From the NCBI GenBank assembly GCA_002478885.1, contig DLKC01000020.1, forward strand, positions 1 through 64,000: DNA of 64,000 nucleotides, in the 5' to 3' direction. The stretch is from Chitinophagaceae bacterium UBA7600 (lineage in GTDB: Bacteria; Bacteroidota; Bacteroidia; Chitinophagales; Chitinophagaceae). The notes beneath the pieces were generated by a model. The model was not told the origin of the DNA. It did no database searches and saw only the letters and a list, made by a program, of their open reading frames with translations. The translations under genes were made by a program, and so were the position numbers. This document shows, one piece after another, positions 9,250 to 17,948 of the stretch (its first letter is position 1; each line of letters starts with the position of its first letter).

Positions 9250-9753
9250 ATGACATTTACAGAATCATTTCTCGAAGAATTGGAAAGAGAAGCCGTTACT
9301 ACCCGCAAAATGCTCGAAAGAGTGCCCGAAGACAAATTCGATTGGAAGCCACATGAAAAAAGCATGAGCCTTAGGGCGCTTGCCAATCACGTGGCAGAAA
9401 TTCCATCGTGGTATGGATTAATCCTTAACACGCCGGAACTCGATTTTGCTGCTGGGGAATACCAGCCGCAGCCCATCACAAGCAGGGCCGAATTGCTCGT
9501 CTTTTTTGAAAAGAACCTTGCAGAAGCTAGAGAAAGCCTGGCAAAAGCAAATGATAGCATGCTCGAACCCACTTGGACGATGCGTAGCGGTGATACGATC
9601 TTCTTCACCGAACCAAAGTCCAAAGTGATGAGGGATTGTTTTTGCCAGGTGGTACACCACCGTGCACAACTGGGTGTTTACCTGCGATTGCTCAACATAC
9701 CCATACCCGGCAGCTATGGACCCAGCGCAGATGATATGCAGGGATTTGCATAA
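9250..9753 (+). CDS. DinB-family protein
   Basis: The 167-residue four-helix-bundle protein starts at the ATG at 9250 (MTFTESFLEELEREA). An upstream TTG at 9217 would add eleven non-conserved residues. DinB/YfiT-like proteins carry a metal site of three histidines; here His in ALANHVAEIPSWY and the paired HHRAQL near residue 136 fit that pattern. Family members act as thiol-dependent transferases or are stress-induced with unknown substrates. The gene sits downstream of the YafY-type regulator and ends at a bidirectional terminator. Confidence 0.88.
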   Translation: MTFTESFLEELEREAVTTRKMLERVPEDKFDWKPHEKSMSLRALANHVAEIPSWYGLILNTPELDFAAGEYQPQPITSRAELLVFFEKNLAEARESLAKANDSMLEPTWTMRSGDTIFFTEPKSKVMRDCFCQVVHHRAQLGVYLRLLNIPIPGSYGPSADDMQGFA

Positions 9754-9772
9754 CAATTTTGGAATAAATGCT

Positions 9773-9799
9773 AATCGGCTGGTAGCTTACCAGCCGATT
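9773..9799. terminator. Bidirectional terminator hairpin
   Basis: A perfect 12-bp stem (AATCGGCTGGTA at 9773-9784, TACCAGCCGATT at 9788-9799) has a 3-nt loop. It lies between the convergent DinB and ABC-ATPase genes, 20 bp after one stop and 37 bp after the other. Confidence 0.8.
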
Positions 9800-9836
9800 G
9801 TATTTGCGCCAAAAAATTCCCAGGCCAGGGGGTGAT

Positions 9837-10820
9837 TTACATATACCAAACATCCTCTGCTGCAAAACTTAGTTTTACCGTATCGCCAGCAAGAAAGCTG
9901 GTTTTGTTTACATATGCTTTTAGCAAATGCTGGCCAACCAACACCTCTATGGCATAGTGATTACCGCGAAAAAAGACTCTGGTAATGGTTGCAACAGCCC
10001 CTTCGCCGGTTGCCGGCTGCAGCACCAGGTTTTCGGGCCTCACCACCACCTTTTTTTCATTTACGGTAAGCTCCTTACAGGCTGCCTGTAGCCCAGGCGC
10101 TGCAATATCGATTATATTGTATGCGCCAAAAAGTCCTGCGCAATACTCGCTTACCGGTCTCCTGTAAATTTCTTTCGCAGTACCGCGTTGAACTATCTCG
10201 CCGTCTTTCATAATAAAAATGGTGTCGGCCCAGGAAAGAATATCCTCCGCATCGTGGGAGATCATCATACAGGTGATGCCCAGTTTTTCCGCCAGGCCGT
10301 GAATTACCTCTTTGATCACAGCCCTGTGCAGGCTATCGAGATTGGAGAACGGCTCGTCGAGCAGTAAGAGCTTTGGGGAAGTGATCAACAGTTTTGCCAG
10401 CGCTATGCGTTGTTTTTCGCCGCCAGAAAGTTGATCGGTTTTCCGGGCCAGTAAATGTTCAATCTGGCAAACTTTGTAAAGATTAAAGGCTTCATCGGCA
10501 GTGAGTTGATTAGCATAGTCAAGTATTTCGTGTACATAATAATTATTGCGCAGTTCAAAATGTTGCGAGAGATATGCGATTGACCTGTGACCGGGCAATA
10601 ACTTATCGAGTGGACCTGCTACTCTTTCGCCTGCTAACCTTATTTCTCCGGCGTGAGGTTGCACGAGCCCGGCCAGCATTTTCATTAGAGATGTTTTACC
10701 TGAGCCTGTTTCACCGGCTATGGCAATCTGTTCAAAAGCCTGCTGGCTAAAACTTGTTGGCCTTACTGTGTAATTGCCCCCTTCCTTTCGGCTAATATTG
10801 TCGACCGTTAATAGTGCCAT
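9837..10820 (-). CDS. ABC transporter ATP-binding protein with C-terminal TOBE-like domain (orphan)
   Basis: The 327-residue protein starts at the ATG at 10820 (MALLTVDNIS). It has Walker A GETGSGKTS, signature LSGGEKQR, Walker B LLLLDEP and the H-loop MISHD. A tail of about 100 residues resembles the TOBE domain of CysA/PotA/FbpC importer ATPases (VVVRPENLVLQ, then FRGNHYAIEVLV). Those ATPases power uptake of sulfate, polyamines, iron or molybdate. No permease or binding protein is nearby, so the substrate is unknown and it may serve a transporter encoded elsewhere. Confidence 0.85.
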   Translation of the reverse strand: MALLTVDNISRKEGGNYTVRPTSFSQQAFEQIAIAGETGSGKTSLMKMLAGLVQPHAGEIRLAGERVAGPLDKLLPGHRSIAYLSQHFELRNNYYVHEILDYANQLTADEAFNLYKVCQIEHLLARKTDQLSGGEKQRIALAKLLITSPKLLLLDEPFSNLDSLHRAVIKEVIHGLAEKLGITCMMISHDAEDILSWADTIFIMKDGEIVQRGTAKEIYRRPVSEYCAGLFGAYNIIDIAAPGLQAACKELTVNEKKVVVRPENLVLQPATGEGAVATITRVFFRGNHYAIEVLVGQHLLKAYVNKTSFLAGDTVKLSFAAEDVWYM

Positions 10821-10944
10821 GCTGCGAAAATACTTCAAAGCCTATTATTGCTGCGTGCATTTACGAATGGCGCCGGAACTGTGGCTGTAATGGGCGATAG
10901 TAAAGTCTTTGGTTAAGTCCGAATAGCCGAAAGAAGCCCGGAAC

Positions 10945-10964
10945 CTTGAAGTGTGCGACGCAAC
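10945..10964 (-). repeat. TGCGTCGCA dispersed element in a 350-bp divergent gap
   Basis: The reverse-oriented copy CTTGAAGTGTGCGACGCAAC is followed by CAGGCGCTGAACAGC, a flank shared with the copy at 29337. It is the only recognisable structure between the ABC ATPase start (10820) and the lipoprotein start (11171). Confidence 0.85.
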
Positions 10965-11170
10965 AGGCGCTGAACAGCGGACCAGTGCCGGGGCAATAAG
11001 AATAATGATACCTGCGGGGAAAATATAAGTGCTAACATAAAAAGGGCAACAAATATTTGCGCGGCTCAAATAAGATAGTTAGATTTATACAGTTTAATAC
11101 GTACCCACTTTGTCCTCGAAAAATCTTCGCTAACAGGTTTCCATTTTTAAAACTTTAAAACTTTTTCGAC

Positions 11171-11719
11171 ATGAAAAAAATTTCACTGTTGGCCATTGGT
11201 GCCACATTCCTGTTTTCCTGCGGAGAAAGGCCCGCTGAACAACCCGCTGCTGCTTCAACGGCGCCCATCGCTACTCAAACCCAACCTGCTGAATTTGCCG
11301 ATGCCAAATACGCCGATATCGGCAAGCAGGGATTAGCAGCGCTTTCAAAAGGAGATGTAGACCTATGGATGACGGCCATGGCAGACAATGTGAAATATTA
11401 CTTTAATGGTGGTGACAGCATTATTGGGAAAGCAGCTGTTTCGGATTACTGGAAAAAAAGACGAGGCGAAGTGATTGACACCATCTTCTTTACAAGCGAT
11501 ATATGGTTGCCGTTAAAGGTAAACGCACCGCAGCAGCCCGTTCAGGCTCCAGGTATTTGGCTGTTGAGTTGGTACCAGGTGCATTCGTCATACAAAGCTT
11601 CCGGCAAATCGATGGTTCAATGGATACATACCGATATGCACTTTGATGCAAATGACAAAATTGACCAGGTAATTCAGTACCTGGACAGATCAGTTATTAA
11701 TGCAGCGATGCAGAAATAA
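11171..11719 (+). CDS. SnoaL/NTF2-like lipoprotein
   Basis: The 182-residue protein has a lipoprotein signal (MKKISLLAIGATFLFSCGE, lipobox Cys17). An Ala/Pro/Thr-rich linker leads to a domain of about 130 residues resembling the NTF2/SnoaL cone fold (GLAALSKGDVDLWMTAMADN, YYFNGGDSIIGKAAVSDYW, WIHTDMHFDANDKIDQVIQY). These folds are enzymes or small-molecule binders, and no catalytic residues can be assigned. It is monocistronic, with a hairpin terminator after the stop. Confidence 0.7.
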   Translation: MKKISLLAIGATFLFSCGERPAEQPAAASTAPIATQTQPAEFADAKYADIGKQGLAALSKGDVDLWMTAMADNVKYYFNGGDSIIGKAAVSDYWKKRRGEVIDTIFFTSDIWLPLKVNAPQQPVQAPGIWLLSWYQVHSSYKASGKSMVQWIHTDMHFDANDKIDQVIQYLDRSVINAAMQK

Positions 11720-11743
11720 AATGTTCGTGTATTACAAAAGAAC

Positions 11744-11771
11744 GCGGCTTATCATAGTAATGATAAGCCGC
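11744..11771. terminator. Bidirectional terminator hairpin
   Basis: A perfect 12-bp stem (GCGGCTTATCAT at 11744-11755, ATGATAAGCCGC at 11760-11771) closes a 4-nt loop and is followed by ATTCTTTTT. It separates the convergent lipoprotein and thioredoxin genes, 24 bp from each stop. Confidence 0.88.
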
Positions 11772-11795
11772 ATTCTTTTTCAGTCAAAAGTAATG

Positions 11796-12092
11796 TCATG
11801 CAAATGACAGCAGGTTTTTAAGTAACCGGTCTTTCTCCAGCATCCCGGCGTGACGCCAGACAGGTTTTCCGTTTTTAAAAATAATAAAGGTCGGCACTGC
11901 CTGCACGTTGAATTGCTGTGATATCGCGTGATTACGATCGATATTTATTTTCAGCACGCGTGCCCGGCCCTGAACATCTTTACCAATCGCTGCAACTGCC
12001 GGCGCCATTGCTTTGCAAGGCCCACACCAGTCGGCGTGGAAATCTACCAAAACAGGTTTATCGCCATTGATGATGCTGTTGAAAGATTCCAT
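11796..12092 (-). CDS. trxA: Thioredoxin
   Basis: The 98-residue cytoplasmic thioredoxin has the redox motif WCGPC at 22-26, the cis-Pro motif AVPTFIIF at about 73-80 and the usual compact fold. It reduces disulfides in target proteins. Its ATG overlaps the stop of the upstream dnaJ-like gene in the sequence TAATG, which predicts translational coupling and a shared protein-repair role. The gene ends at a strong bidirectional terminator. Confidence 0.92.
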   Translation of the reverse strand: MESFNSIINGDKPVLVDFHADWCGPCKAMAPAVAAIGKDVQGRARVLKINIDRNHAISQQFNVQAVPTFIIFKNGKPVWRHAGMLEKDRLLKNLLSFA

Positions 12093-13024
12093 TATGAAAT
12101 ATTTTTTAGTTTTTCGAAAAGTTCTTTTTGTGCCGCTGTTAAATGCTCCGGAATATGTACATGCAGCATTAAATAAAGATCACCGTGCTGTGTTGTTCCG
12201 TAGACAGGCATTCCCTTGCCTTTTACCCGAACCTGCTTTCCATTTTGTGAGCCGGAAGCGATTTTTATTTTTATTTTGCCCGCAAGTGTATCAACAATCA
12301 GTTCACCGCCAAGCACAGCCGAATAAAGATCAACCGCCTGGTGTTTGTACAGGTCGTCACCCCTGCGTTCATAGAGCGCATTTGGTTTTATTCTTATGCG
12401 CACATACAAGTCTCCGTGCTGTCCTGCGCTGCTACCTTTTCCGCCTTTACCTTTTATACGTAGTTGCTGACCATCGTAAGCACCCGGCCTGGTATTAACA
12501 CGCAACTTTTCATTTTCCAGTTGAAGCATAATGGTGGCGCCGTTATAGGCTTCTTCAAGCGTTAACGTAACTTCGGATTCAAGGTCATGCCCTTTGAACT
12601 GGGTGGCACCTGTATTACCTTTTTTTGCATTTTTTGAAGCAGAGAAAAATGTTTCAAAGAAATCAGAGAAACCGCTGCCGCCAAAGGCTGATCCACCACT
12701 GCTCCCAAAAAAATCGCTGAGGTCTCCTTCAAAATGAAAAGCCTGGTTACCCTGGCCGCCAAAACCTCCAAACGGCTGGTCGGCACCGGCATGCTGGTAC
12801 TTATTCCAATTCTCACCGAGCGTGTCATATTTCTTTCTTTTCTCAGGATCGCCCAGCACTTCATTCGCTTCGTTGATCAGCTTAAACTTGTTCTCTGCGT
12901 CTTTGTCGCCCTGGTTTTTATCAGGATGATATTTCACTGCGAGTTTACGGTAGGCTTTTTTTATTTCATCCTGCGTAGCCTTCTTGTCGATGCCCAAAAC
13001 CTGGTAGTAATCTCTATATTCCAT
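12092..13024 (-). CDS. CbpA-like J-domain co-chaperone (type II DnaJ)
   Basis: The 310-residue protein has an N-terminal J domain (4-70) with the HPD motif in [10 protein letters not shown] that stimulates DnaK. A Gly/Phe-rich linker (about 80-135) follows, then two C-terminal substrate-binding beta domains (about 145-305, [16 protein letters not shown] and [14 protein letters not shown]). The zinc-finger CxxCxGxG repeats of DnaJ are absent, which places it with CbpA/DnaJ type II proteins. Thioredoxin is translationally coupled downstream and an Hsp20 gene lies upstream on the same strand, forming a small protein-stress locus. Confidence 0.9.
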   Translation of the reverse strand: MEYRDYYQVLGIDKKATQDEIKKAYRKLAVKYHPDKNQGDKDAENKFKLINEANEVLGDPEKRKKYDTLGENWNKYQHAGADQPFGGFGGQGNQAFHFEGDLSDFFGSSGGSAFGGSGFSDFFETFFSASKNAKKGNTGATQFKGHDLESEVTLTLEEAYNGATIMLQLENEKLRVNTRPGAYDGQQLRIKGKGGKGSSAGQHGDLYVRIRIKPNALYERRGDDLYKHQAVDLYSAVLGGELIVDTLAGKIKIKIASGSQNGKQVRVKGKGMPVYGTTQHGDLYLMLHVHIPEHLTAAQKELFEKLKNIS

Positions 13025-13094
13025 AACACTTCATTTTATTTTAAAAAAAGGGAAGCAAAGCCTCCCTCTTTTTAAAATTTTTTGGCCGCAAAAA

Positions 13095-13547
13095 TTAATT
13101 TACAGCAATGCTTTTTACTGACTGAGGCTTTCCGATGGTTCTCTTTGGAACTTTTATCTGCAGAATTCCATCCTTATATCCTGCAACAATCTTATCGCTT
13201 TCCACCACATCAGCAGGTAATGTAAATGAGCGGCTGAATGACCGGTAGTTGAATTCTCTCCGCGTATATTTCCCGTCTTCGTTTTTCTCCTCCTTTTCCT
13301 GGGTTTGTTCAGAAGAAATCGTAAGCACATGTTTATCAAGCTCAATTTTAAAATCCTCCTTCTTCATGCCCGGTACCGCGAGTTCAATTTCAAATTCATT
13401 TTCTTTTTCCTTGACGTTCACTGAAGGCAGCGTACTACCTGCCGTTGTGAAATTTTTGTCATTCCAGTCAAACAAGTCTTTGCTAAAGAAATCATCAAAA
13501 AAACTGTTCAACGGGAACATGCTGTTTCTTTTCATTAAAGTTGTCAT
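13095..13547 (-). CDS. Hsp20 / alpha-crystallin small heat-shock protein
   Basis: The 150-residue chaperone starts at the ATG at 13547 (MTTLMKRNSMFP). The alpha-crystallin domain spans about 45-140 (LPSVNVKEKENEFEIELAVP, then GYKDGILQIKVPK, with the I-x-I/V type tail). It binds unfolding proteins without ATP and hands them to the DnaK/DnaJ system. A J-domain gene lies 70 bp downstream on the same strand, so a common stress-induced transcript is plausible. Confidence 0.92.
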   Translation of the reverse strand: MTTLMKRNSMFPLNSFFDDFFSKDLFDWNDKNFTTAGSTLPSVNVKEKENEFEIELAVPGMKKEDFKIELDKHVLTISSEQTQEKEEKNEDGKYTRREFNYRSFSRSFTLPADVVESDKIVAGYKDGILQIKVPKRTIGKPQSVKSIAVN

Positions 13548-13651
13548 AGCTAAAATTTTAATGTTGATGATGTTGTTAACAATAAGCAACGATCAATTGC
13601 AATACCAGCCCGATTTTCCTGCATTTTTTTCATGTTGTTGAACAGAAAAAA

Positions 13652-13693
13652 GAAAACTTGTCATTGACCCTCTCAATCAAATGACAAGTTTTC
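13652..13693 (-). terminator. Terminator-like hairpin downstream of serine hydrolase
   Basis: The perfect 13-bp arms GAAAACTTGTCAT (13652-13664) and ATGACAAGTTTTC (13681-13693) enclose 16 nt. On the minus strand it is followed by CTTTTTTCTG. It probably terminates the serine hydrolase gene 118 bp upstream and insulates the hsp20 promoter. Its distance from the stop is unusual and a repeat element lies in between. Confidence 0.6.
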
Positions 13694-13750
13694 AAAACTT
13701 ATCTGCAGAGACTTTTTGGGTGTCGGCATTTGCACTTCGTGGCATCAACT

Positions 13751-13770
13751 CTTGCGTCGCACTCTTCAAC
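13751..13770 (+). repeat. TGCGTCGCA dispersed element
   Basis: The copy CTTGCGTCGCACTCTTCAAC lies between the serine hydrolase stop (13811) and its putative terminator (13652-13693). The same TTCAAC end is seen at 3337 and 44123. Confidence 0.88.
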
Positions 13771-13810
13771 TTAAGTGCTGCATTCAACAAGAGCTGCAAC
13801 GCCGTGAGTA

Positions 13811-15193
13811 TTATTCTTTAAATGCATCCAACACTTCTTTCAAAAATCTATTGGCATCTATATTATGCAGTCCAAGCCTTACCACAACCAACTTTTTCGA
13901 CGGAATGATATATATACCCTGGCCGCCATATCCGTCGGCGTAAAACATATCGCCAGGGACATCCGGGAATTGTCTTTCACCAGGATCACTTTCAGAGAGA
14001 CCGTTCAGCCAAAACTGGTAGCCATATTGTTTAAGCTTATCTGCCTGGCAGGGTTGAACAGACTCCTTCACCCAATCTGGCGGTAGTACTTGCGTCCCGT
14101 TCCACATGCCATTATTATAATAGAGCAATCCAAACCTCGCAAAATCCCTTGCGGTGGCATAGCTGTACGACGAGCCGATATAAGTGCCTGAAGCGTCTGG
14201 TTCAAGCAAAAAGCTATAAGCATTGATCTTATAGAATAACGAATCATAAGGAAAGGCATGATAACTCTTTTCGCCTGTAGTTCTCCTTATAATTGCGCTA
14301 AGAACATTGCTGTTTCCGCTCGAATAACTGAACACAGAGCCAGGCGTATACTTTAGTGGCCTGGCCTCAGTAAATGCAGCCATATTTCCCTCACTGAAAA
14401 GCATCCTGGTTACTTCGCTTGGTCGCTCATAGTTTTCGAGAAAGTCTAAACCCGTGGTCTGCTGTAATATGTTTTTGAGTGTTATCTTTTCTTTATCGGT
14501 GCCCTTCCAGGATGGAACCGGTGCCGCTGAATCAACTGCAAGCTTTCCATTCTTAACCAGTATGCCCGTTAAAGCAGCGGTAACGCTTTTTGACATCGAC
14601 CAGCCAAGCATTACGGTGTTTTTATCAAAACCAGCCGCATATTTCTCGGCTACTATTTCGCCGTTGTACAGTATAACTATAGCCCGTGTATGAGTTGCGT
14701 TCCCTTCTGCATCTTTTCTTGCAAAAACACTATCGACTGCGTTGTTCAGTTTCACGCGGCTAAATGATGCTGCTATCGTATCCGGCAGCTTATCACCGTT
14801 AGGCCAAGCAATATTTTCTGTATTAATTGCAGGCTTATCGGGAATATCTACCGGCTGGCTTCTTATCTCTTCTTCAGTTATGCCTTGGATAAGTGTACAG
14901 CCAAAGCCCTTACGATAAATGGTCTTTCGTTTTGCAAAACCCCATACCGAACCCGTAACCGAAGAATCCTTTTCGTTTACAACGAAAGTGCCGAGCGACA
15001 AAGGGAAACTGCTGAGATCTTCGTTAATGACATCAGCCGGGTTACGGTGTTGCAGGTACACCGATGAACAAAGGTTCTTGGAGCCATATCCGCTGACCGC
15101 AGGAAATACGCCGCTTGCTATCCATATAAAAGCAGCCAAAACGACGATGAATATCCAGAGTGCGATTTTTCTGATGCTTTTTCGCTTTGCCAT
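13811..15193 (-). CDS. Membrane-anchored class C beta-lactamase-like serine hydrolase
   Basis: The 460-residue protein has an N-terminal signal anchor (about 9-30). Its penicillin-binding/class C beta-lactamase fold has the nucleophile motif SMSK (Ser199-Lys202) and the second motif YSSGNSN. The family includes 6-aminohexanoate-dimer hydrolases, esterases and D-peptidases. The size and the WNG-like motifs (GMWNGTQVLPPDWV) match the amide- or ester-hydrolase branch, not antibiotic resistance. It is a single gene with no functional neighbours. Confidence 0.85.
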   Translation of the reverse strand: MAKRKSIRKIALWIFIVVLAAFIWIASGVFPAVSGYGSKNLCSSVYLQHRNPADVINEDLSSFPLSLGTFVVNEKDSSVTGSVWGFAKRKTIYRKGFGCTLIQGITEEEIRSQPVDIPDKPAINTENIAWPNGDKLPDTIAASFSRVKLNNAVDSVFARKDAEGNATHTRAIVILYNGEIVAEKYAAGFDKNTVMLGWSMSKSVTAALTGILVKNGKLAVDSAAPVPSWKGTDKEKITLKNILQQTTGLDFLENYERPSEVTRMLFSEGNMAAFTEARPLKYTPGSVFSYSSGNSNVLSAIIRRTTGEKSYHAFPYDSLFYKINAYSFLLEPDASGTYIGSSYSYATARDFARFGLLYYNNGMWNGTQVLPPDWVKESVQPCQADKLKQYGYQFWLNGLSESDPGERQFPDVPGDMFYADGYGGQGIYIIPSKKLVVVRLGLHNIDANRFLKEVLDAFKE

Positions 15194-15329
15194 AAAAATT
15201 ATCTGAAGAACCGGTTAACTAAATATACAAATCAAGCTTTATAAAACCTGTTGACTAATAACTTTAACCGCAATATTTAAAGTAGCAATTTGTTTCGTTT
15301 GTTGGGTAATTAATAACTTTATCGCCATT

Positions 15330-15402
15330 GCCAACTTAGCTCAGCTGGTAGAGCATTTCATTCGTAATGAAAGGGTCGTCGGTTCGATTCCGATAGTTGG
15401 CT
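15330..15402 (+). tRNA. tRNA-Thr (anticodon CGT)
   Basis: The 73-nt cloverleaf has acceptor stem GCCAACT / AGTTGGC and discriminator T. The D-arm carries TAGCTCAGCTGGTAGAGC. The anticodon stem TTTCA/TGAAA surrounds loop TTCGTAA with CGT at 15363-15365, and the T-arm contains GGTTCGATTCC. No CCA is encoded. It reads ACG codons. An AT-rich promoter region lies upstream and a hairpin terminator downstream. Confidence 0.96.
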
Positions 15403-15448
15403 CACTTGCATTTAGTTTTTTTCTAGTCATTTTTACATCAAATAAAAA

Positions 15449-15482
15449 ATCCGGGTGATCAAATTTTGATTCATACCCGGAT
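15449..15482. terminator. Terminator hairpin after tRNA-Thr
   Basis: ATCCGGGT (15449-15456) pairs with ACCCGGAT (15475-15482), and the inner part (ATCAAA/TTTGAT) extends the stem. It sits between the tRNA and the convergent hypothetical gene ending at 15516 and can serve both. Confidence 0.75.
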
Positions 15483-15515
15483 GATTTAATCTTTAAACCA
15501 ATCAGACTAAAGTGC

Positions 15516-15788
15516 TTATACCAGCGCCTTATTTGCTGTGAAGGAGAGTTTAACTATTTCAGATCCGCTGTATATTTTCGCCATTTCAATATTTTTTGTG
15601 CGCTTCCATTCGTCAATATTTGCACGCATCACAATACGCCAAAAATTCTTTGATTTTAATTCTTCATAATCGTTGGCTTCGACAAAAAGACCGAGGATCG
15701 GATTTCTTTTTTTGAAATCTATTCTTATACAGTTATTAGCCGGTACATTTTGAGTTTCGCAAAACTTTGCGATTGCATCATTTGTCAT
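15516..15788 (-). CDS. Conserved hypothetical protein (about 90 residues)
   Basis: The 90-residue soluble protein starts at the ATG at 15788 (MTNDAIAKFCETQN); the longer reading from 15830 uses a poor start. It is mixed alpha/beta with no signal peptide and no motif I recognise. It contains NNCIRIDFKKRNPILGLFV and a basic WRIVMRANIDEWKRTKN stretch. It lies just downstream of the RRM gene on the same strand, but a terminator separates them. Function unknown. Confidence 0.65.
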   Translation of the reverse strand: MTNDAIAKFCETQNVPANNCIRIDFKKRNPILGLFVEANDYEELKSKNFWRIVMRANIDEWKRTKNIEMAKIYSGSEIVKLSFTANKALV

Positions 15789-15866
15789 CTTGTAGTGTAT
15801 TTTTATGGGTCGTTGGCAAACCGACACCATTTTTGATTATGATAAAAAACAGGTGCTATGTTATAA

Positions 15867-15890
15867 AAAAGCCCTGGTTAAAGGGCTTTT
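15867..15890 (-). terminator. Terminator of the RRM gene
   Basis: AAAAGCCCT (15867-15875) pairs with AGGGCTTTT (15882-15890) around a 6-nt loop, with a T run on the minus strand. It lies 25 bp after the RRM stop codon. Confidence 0.85.
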
Positions 15891-15914
15891 GTTAAAGTTA
15901 TCTTTCAAAAAAAA

Positions 15915-16202
15915 TTACCATCTCTTGTTTCCGCCGCCAAATGAAGATCTGTCTGAGTTGCTTTTCTCCCTTGCGATTGTAACCGATAAAGGCCTTCCTT
16001 GTATTTCTTTACTGTTAAGTTGTTTCATTGCCTCCTGACCTTCTTCTTCAGAAGGCATTTCGACAAAGCCAAAACCACGGGAACGATTGGTTAGTTTATC
16101 TGAAATGATCTTTGCAGATGAAACTTCACCAAATTTTGAAAACAACTCTCTCAGGTCTTCCACAGTTGTATGAAAACTGAGATTTGAAACATACATGTTC
16201 AT
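15915..16202 (-). CDS. RRM-domain RNA-binding protein
   Basis: The 95-residue protein consists of one RNA-recognition motif. RNP2 is MYVSNL at 3-8 and RNP1 is RGFGFVEM at about 43-50. A short Ser/Gly-rich basic tail (RSSFGGGNKRW) follows. Such glycine-tailed RRM proteins in Bacteroidota and cyanobacteria bind single-stranded RNA and often accumulate in the cold, acting as RNA chaperones. The gene is monocistronic, with a long leader upstream and its own terminator. Confidence 0.9.
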   Translation of the reverse strand: MNMYVSNLSFHTTVEDLRELFSKFGEVSSAKIISDKLTNRSRGFGFVEMPSEEEGQEAMKQLNSKEIQGRPLSVTIAREKSNSDRSSFGGGNKRW

Positions 16203-16598
16203 AAAAAATAAATTAAAATAAATAATTAAAAATACCGATGATCAGAAAAGGAAGCAAATAGCAGTGAATGAAGTGTAGATACAATAGAGAAGCGTGTAAA
16301 TAGCTGTATCGTTCAGTAAACTTTGTGCTTTCAATACTCAATCAAGGCCATGAAGATAGATAAATAAATTGTTTACGGGTTAATTATTATTACGGAAGTC
16401 TTTAACGGCAATCAATATTAACACTAAAATATATTTTAGGGCGGGTACGTGTCCTCGTACTTAAAGCTTTTTAAGCAATCATGTTGCCTGAACACAGTAG
16501 ATAGCAGCCTTGCTATTCAATGATGCCACATAGGAAGAACCATGAATCGAGCGTGGCAACAGGTGATGCCATTTTTGCAGAAAGTTGATAACAAAAAA
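16203..16598. other. 396-bp gap: palindromes and a degenerate repeat upstream of the RRM gene
   Basis: No gene is visible. The stretch contains a perfect 16-bp palindrome CTAAAATATATTTTAG at 16424-16439. A small inverted repeat GTACG/CGTAC follows near 16445-16460, then a near-palindrome CTTAAAGCTTTTTAAG near 16459-16475. At about 16553-16586 the text GTGGCAACAGGTGATGCC resembles the flank of the dispersed type B repeat at 23578. The region nearest 16203 is very AT-rich and is the probable leader of the RRM gene. Confidence 0.5.
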
Positions 16599-17672
16599 TT
16601 ATTGTTTCAGAATTTTTTTAACGTTGCCCGAGTAAATTTTTTTTAATGCTGCATCGCTTAGATTCAGGGCTTGCAGCGGCCAATGATAGTCGAAAAAATC
16701 TCTTTCGTAAAAGTGTTCATCGGCTGTTTCAAGTATGCGAAATGTGACCTGGTACATTCTTCTATCAGTTCCCATATCTGTTCCATAAACTATACGATCT
16801 GCATATTCTTCGAGGAAGGCTTTTGTATAGCGGGGCACAGGCGCGATCTCGCCATACCGCGCGGCAATATCTGCATAAAGGTTTGGGTATTTGTCGAAAA
16901 GCGCCCCGAGTTTTGCGAGATCAGAACAACAGTTAGCAAGATGGCAAGCAATAAAAGTAGTATTTGGATTATTTTTCACCGCATCTTCCAAGGTATTCAC
17001 TAAAGCATCGTGATTAAGTATGCCTTTTTTTGAAAGATCAACTTTCCAGGTTCCTGCATTCATTAAGCCATCGTTGAGTGAATCGTTATTCAGATACATC
17101 CAATTGTCTTCAGCAACGTGAATACTTACCGGCATATGGAGTGCTGCACATTTTTCGAGCAACGGTTTCATTTGCGGATCGTTAATATGTAGTCCGTAAC
17201 CGGCTACGGGCTCGGAATACAGTTCTCCAAGGCCCTTATCACCTAGCTCGCCAACACCTTTTGCACCCATTTTATAGCAACGCTCCAATTCCTCCAGGGC
17301 ATGTTTTTGCCAACCTGGTTTGTCATAGCCCGTGTAATCGAAGCCGCACCATATTTCAAAACGATCTTTATATCGGGCATATTTTTTGACAACGGAGTCA
17401 AAAGCGGGGCCGGTTGTATAAGAAAGAATCATTGTTGTTGCGATGTTAGATTCGTTCATTATTCTTACCCATGCATCAACAGCTGAGTCTGTTTTGGGAT
17501 AATCATGAGAATGAAAATCTGTAGCAGGATACTTTGCCTTCGTTACCGATGTTACAGGTATCTTATAAATTGAAACAGGCTTAAAGTCTTTGAGTGTTAT
17601 ATCCTGAGAAAATGAAACTGTTGCAACAAACAAGAAGTAAAAAGGCAACATGAATGCTGATATTTTTTTCAT
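16599..17672 (-). CDS. Secreted amidohydrolase-family protein
   Basis: The 357-residue protein has a signal peptide (about 1-22) and an Amidohydro_2-type TIM barrel. The metal-ligand pattern is HSH in ATDFHSHDY, a His in MPVSIHVAED, a His in TFIACHLANC and an Asp in IVYGTDMGTD. The family hydrolyses or decarboxylates ring and amide substrates, typically with zinc. The substrate cannot be predicted. Export of such a protein is common in Chitinophagaceae, where homologues sit among polysaccharide-degrading genes; a sulfatase is encoded divergently next door. Confidence 0.85.
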   Translation of the reverse strand: MKKISAFMLPFYFLFVATVSFSQDITLKDFKPVSIYKIPVTSVTKAKYPATDFHSHDYPKTDSAVDAWVRIMNESNIATTMILSYTTGPAFDSVVKKYARYKDRFEIWCGFDYTGYDKPGWQKHALEELERCYKMGAKGVGELGDKGLGELYSEPVAGYGLHINDPQMKPLLEKCAALHMPVSIHVAEDNWMYLNNDSLNDGLMNAGTWKVDLSKKGILNHDALVNTLEDAVKNNPNTTFIACHLANCCSDLAKLGALFDKYPNLYADIAARYGEIAPVPRYTKAFLEEYADRIVYGTDMGTDRRMYQVTFRILETADEHFYERDFFDYHWPLQALNLSDAALKKIYSGNVKKILKQ

Positions 17673-17948
17673 TTAATGAAATTAAGAGATTGACAAAAAA
17701 AAAAACGGCGCATTTATCAGAAACGACAAGATCACCAAGTACATATTAAATGAAAATATTATTTTAATCGCAGTTCAACAGGGAGCACTTTTATTTCTCA
17801 GAATTTATTGATTAAAAAATAATTTAAAGAGCCGGAAAATATAAAGAATTGGTTACCCGTGCTGTATCTGGTAAAAAATTTCATTACTTTTATTTTTTTA
17901 AAAACCGTCCCTAAAGCTTAAACTTATTTTAACCAACGACACCTTAAA

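Noticed and set aside
10845..11069. 74-codon minus-strand ORF upstream of the ABC ATPase
   Set aside because: It runs straight through a dispersed repeat element (10945-10964) and has no signal, motif or plausible start context.
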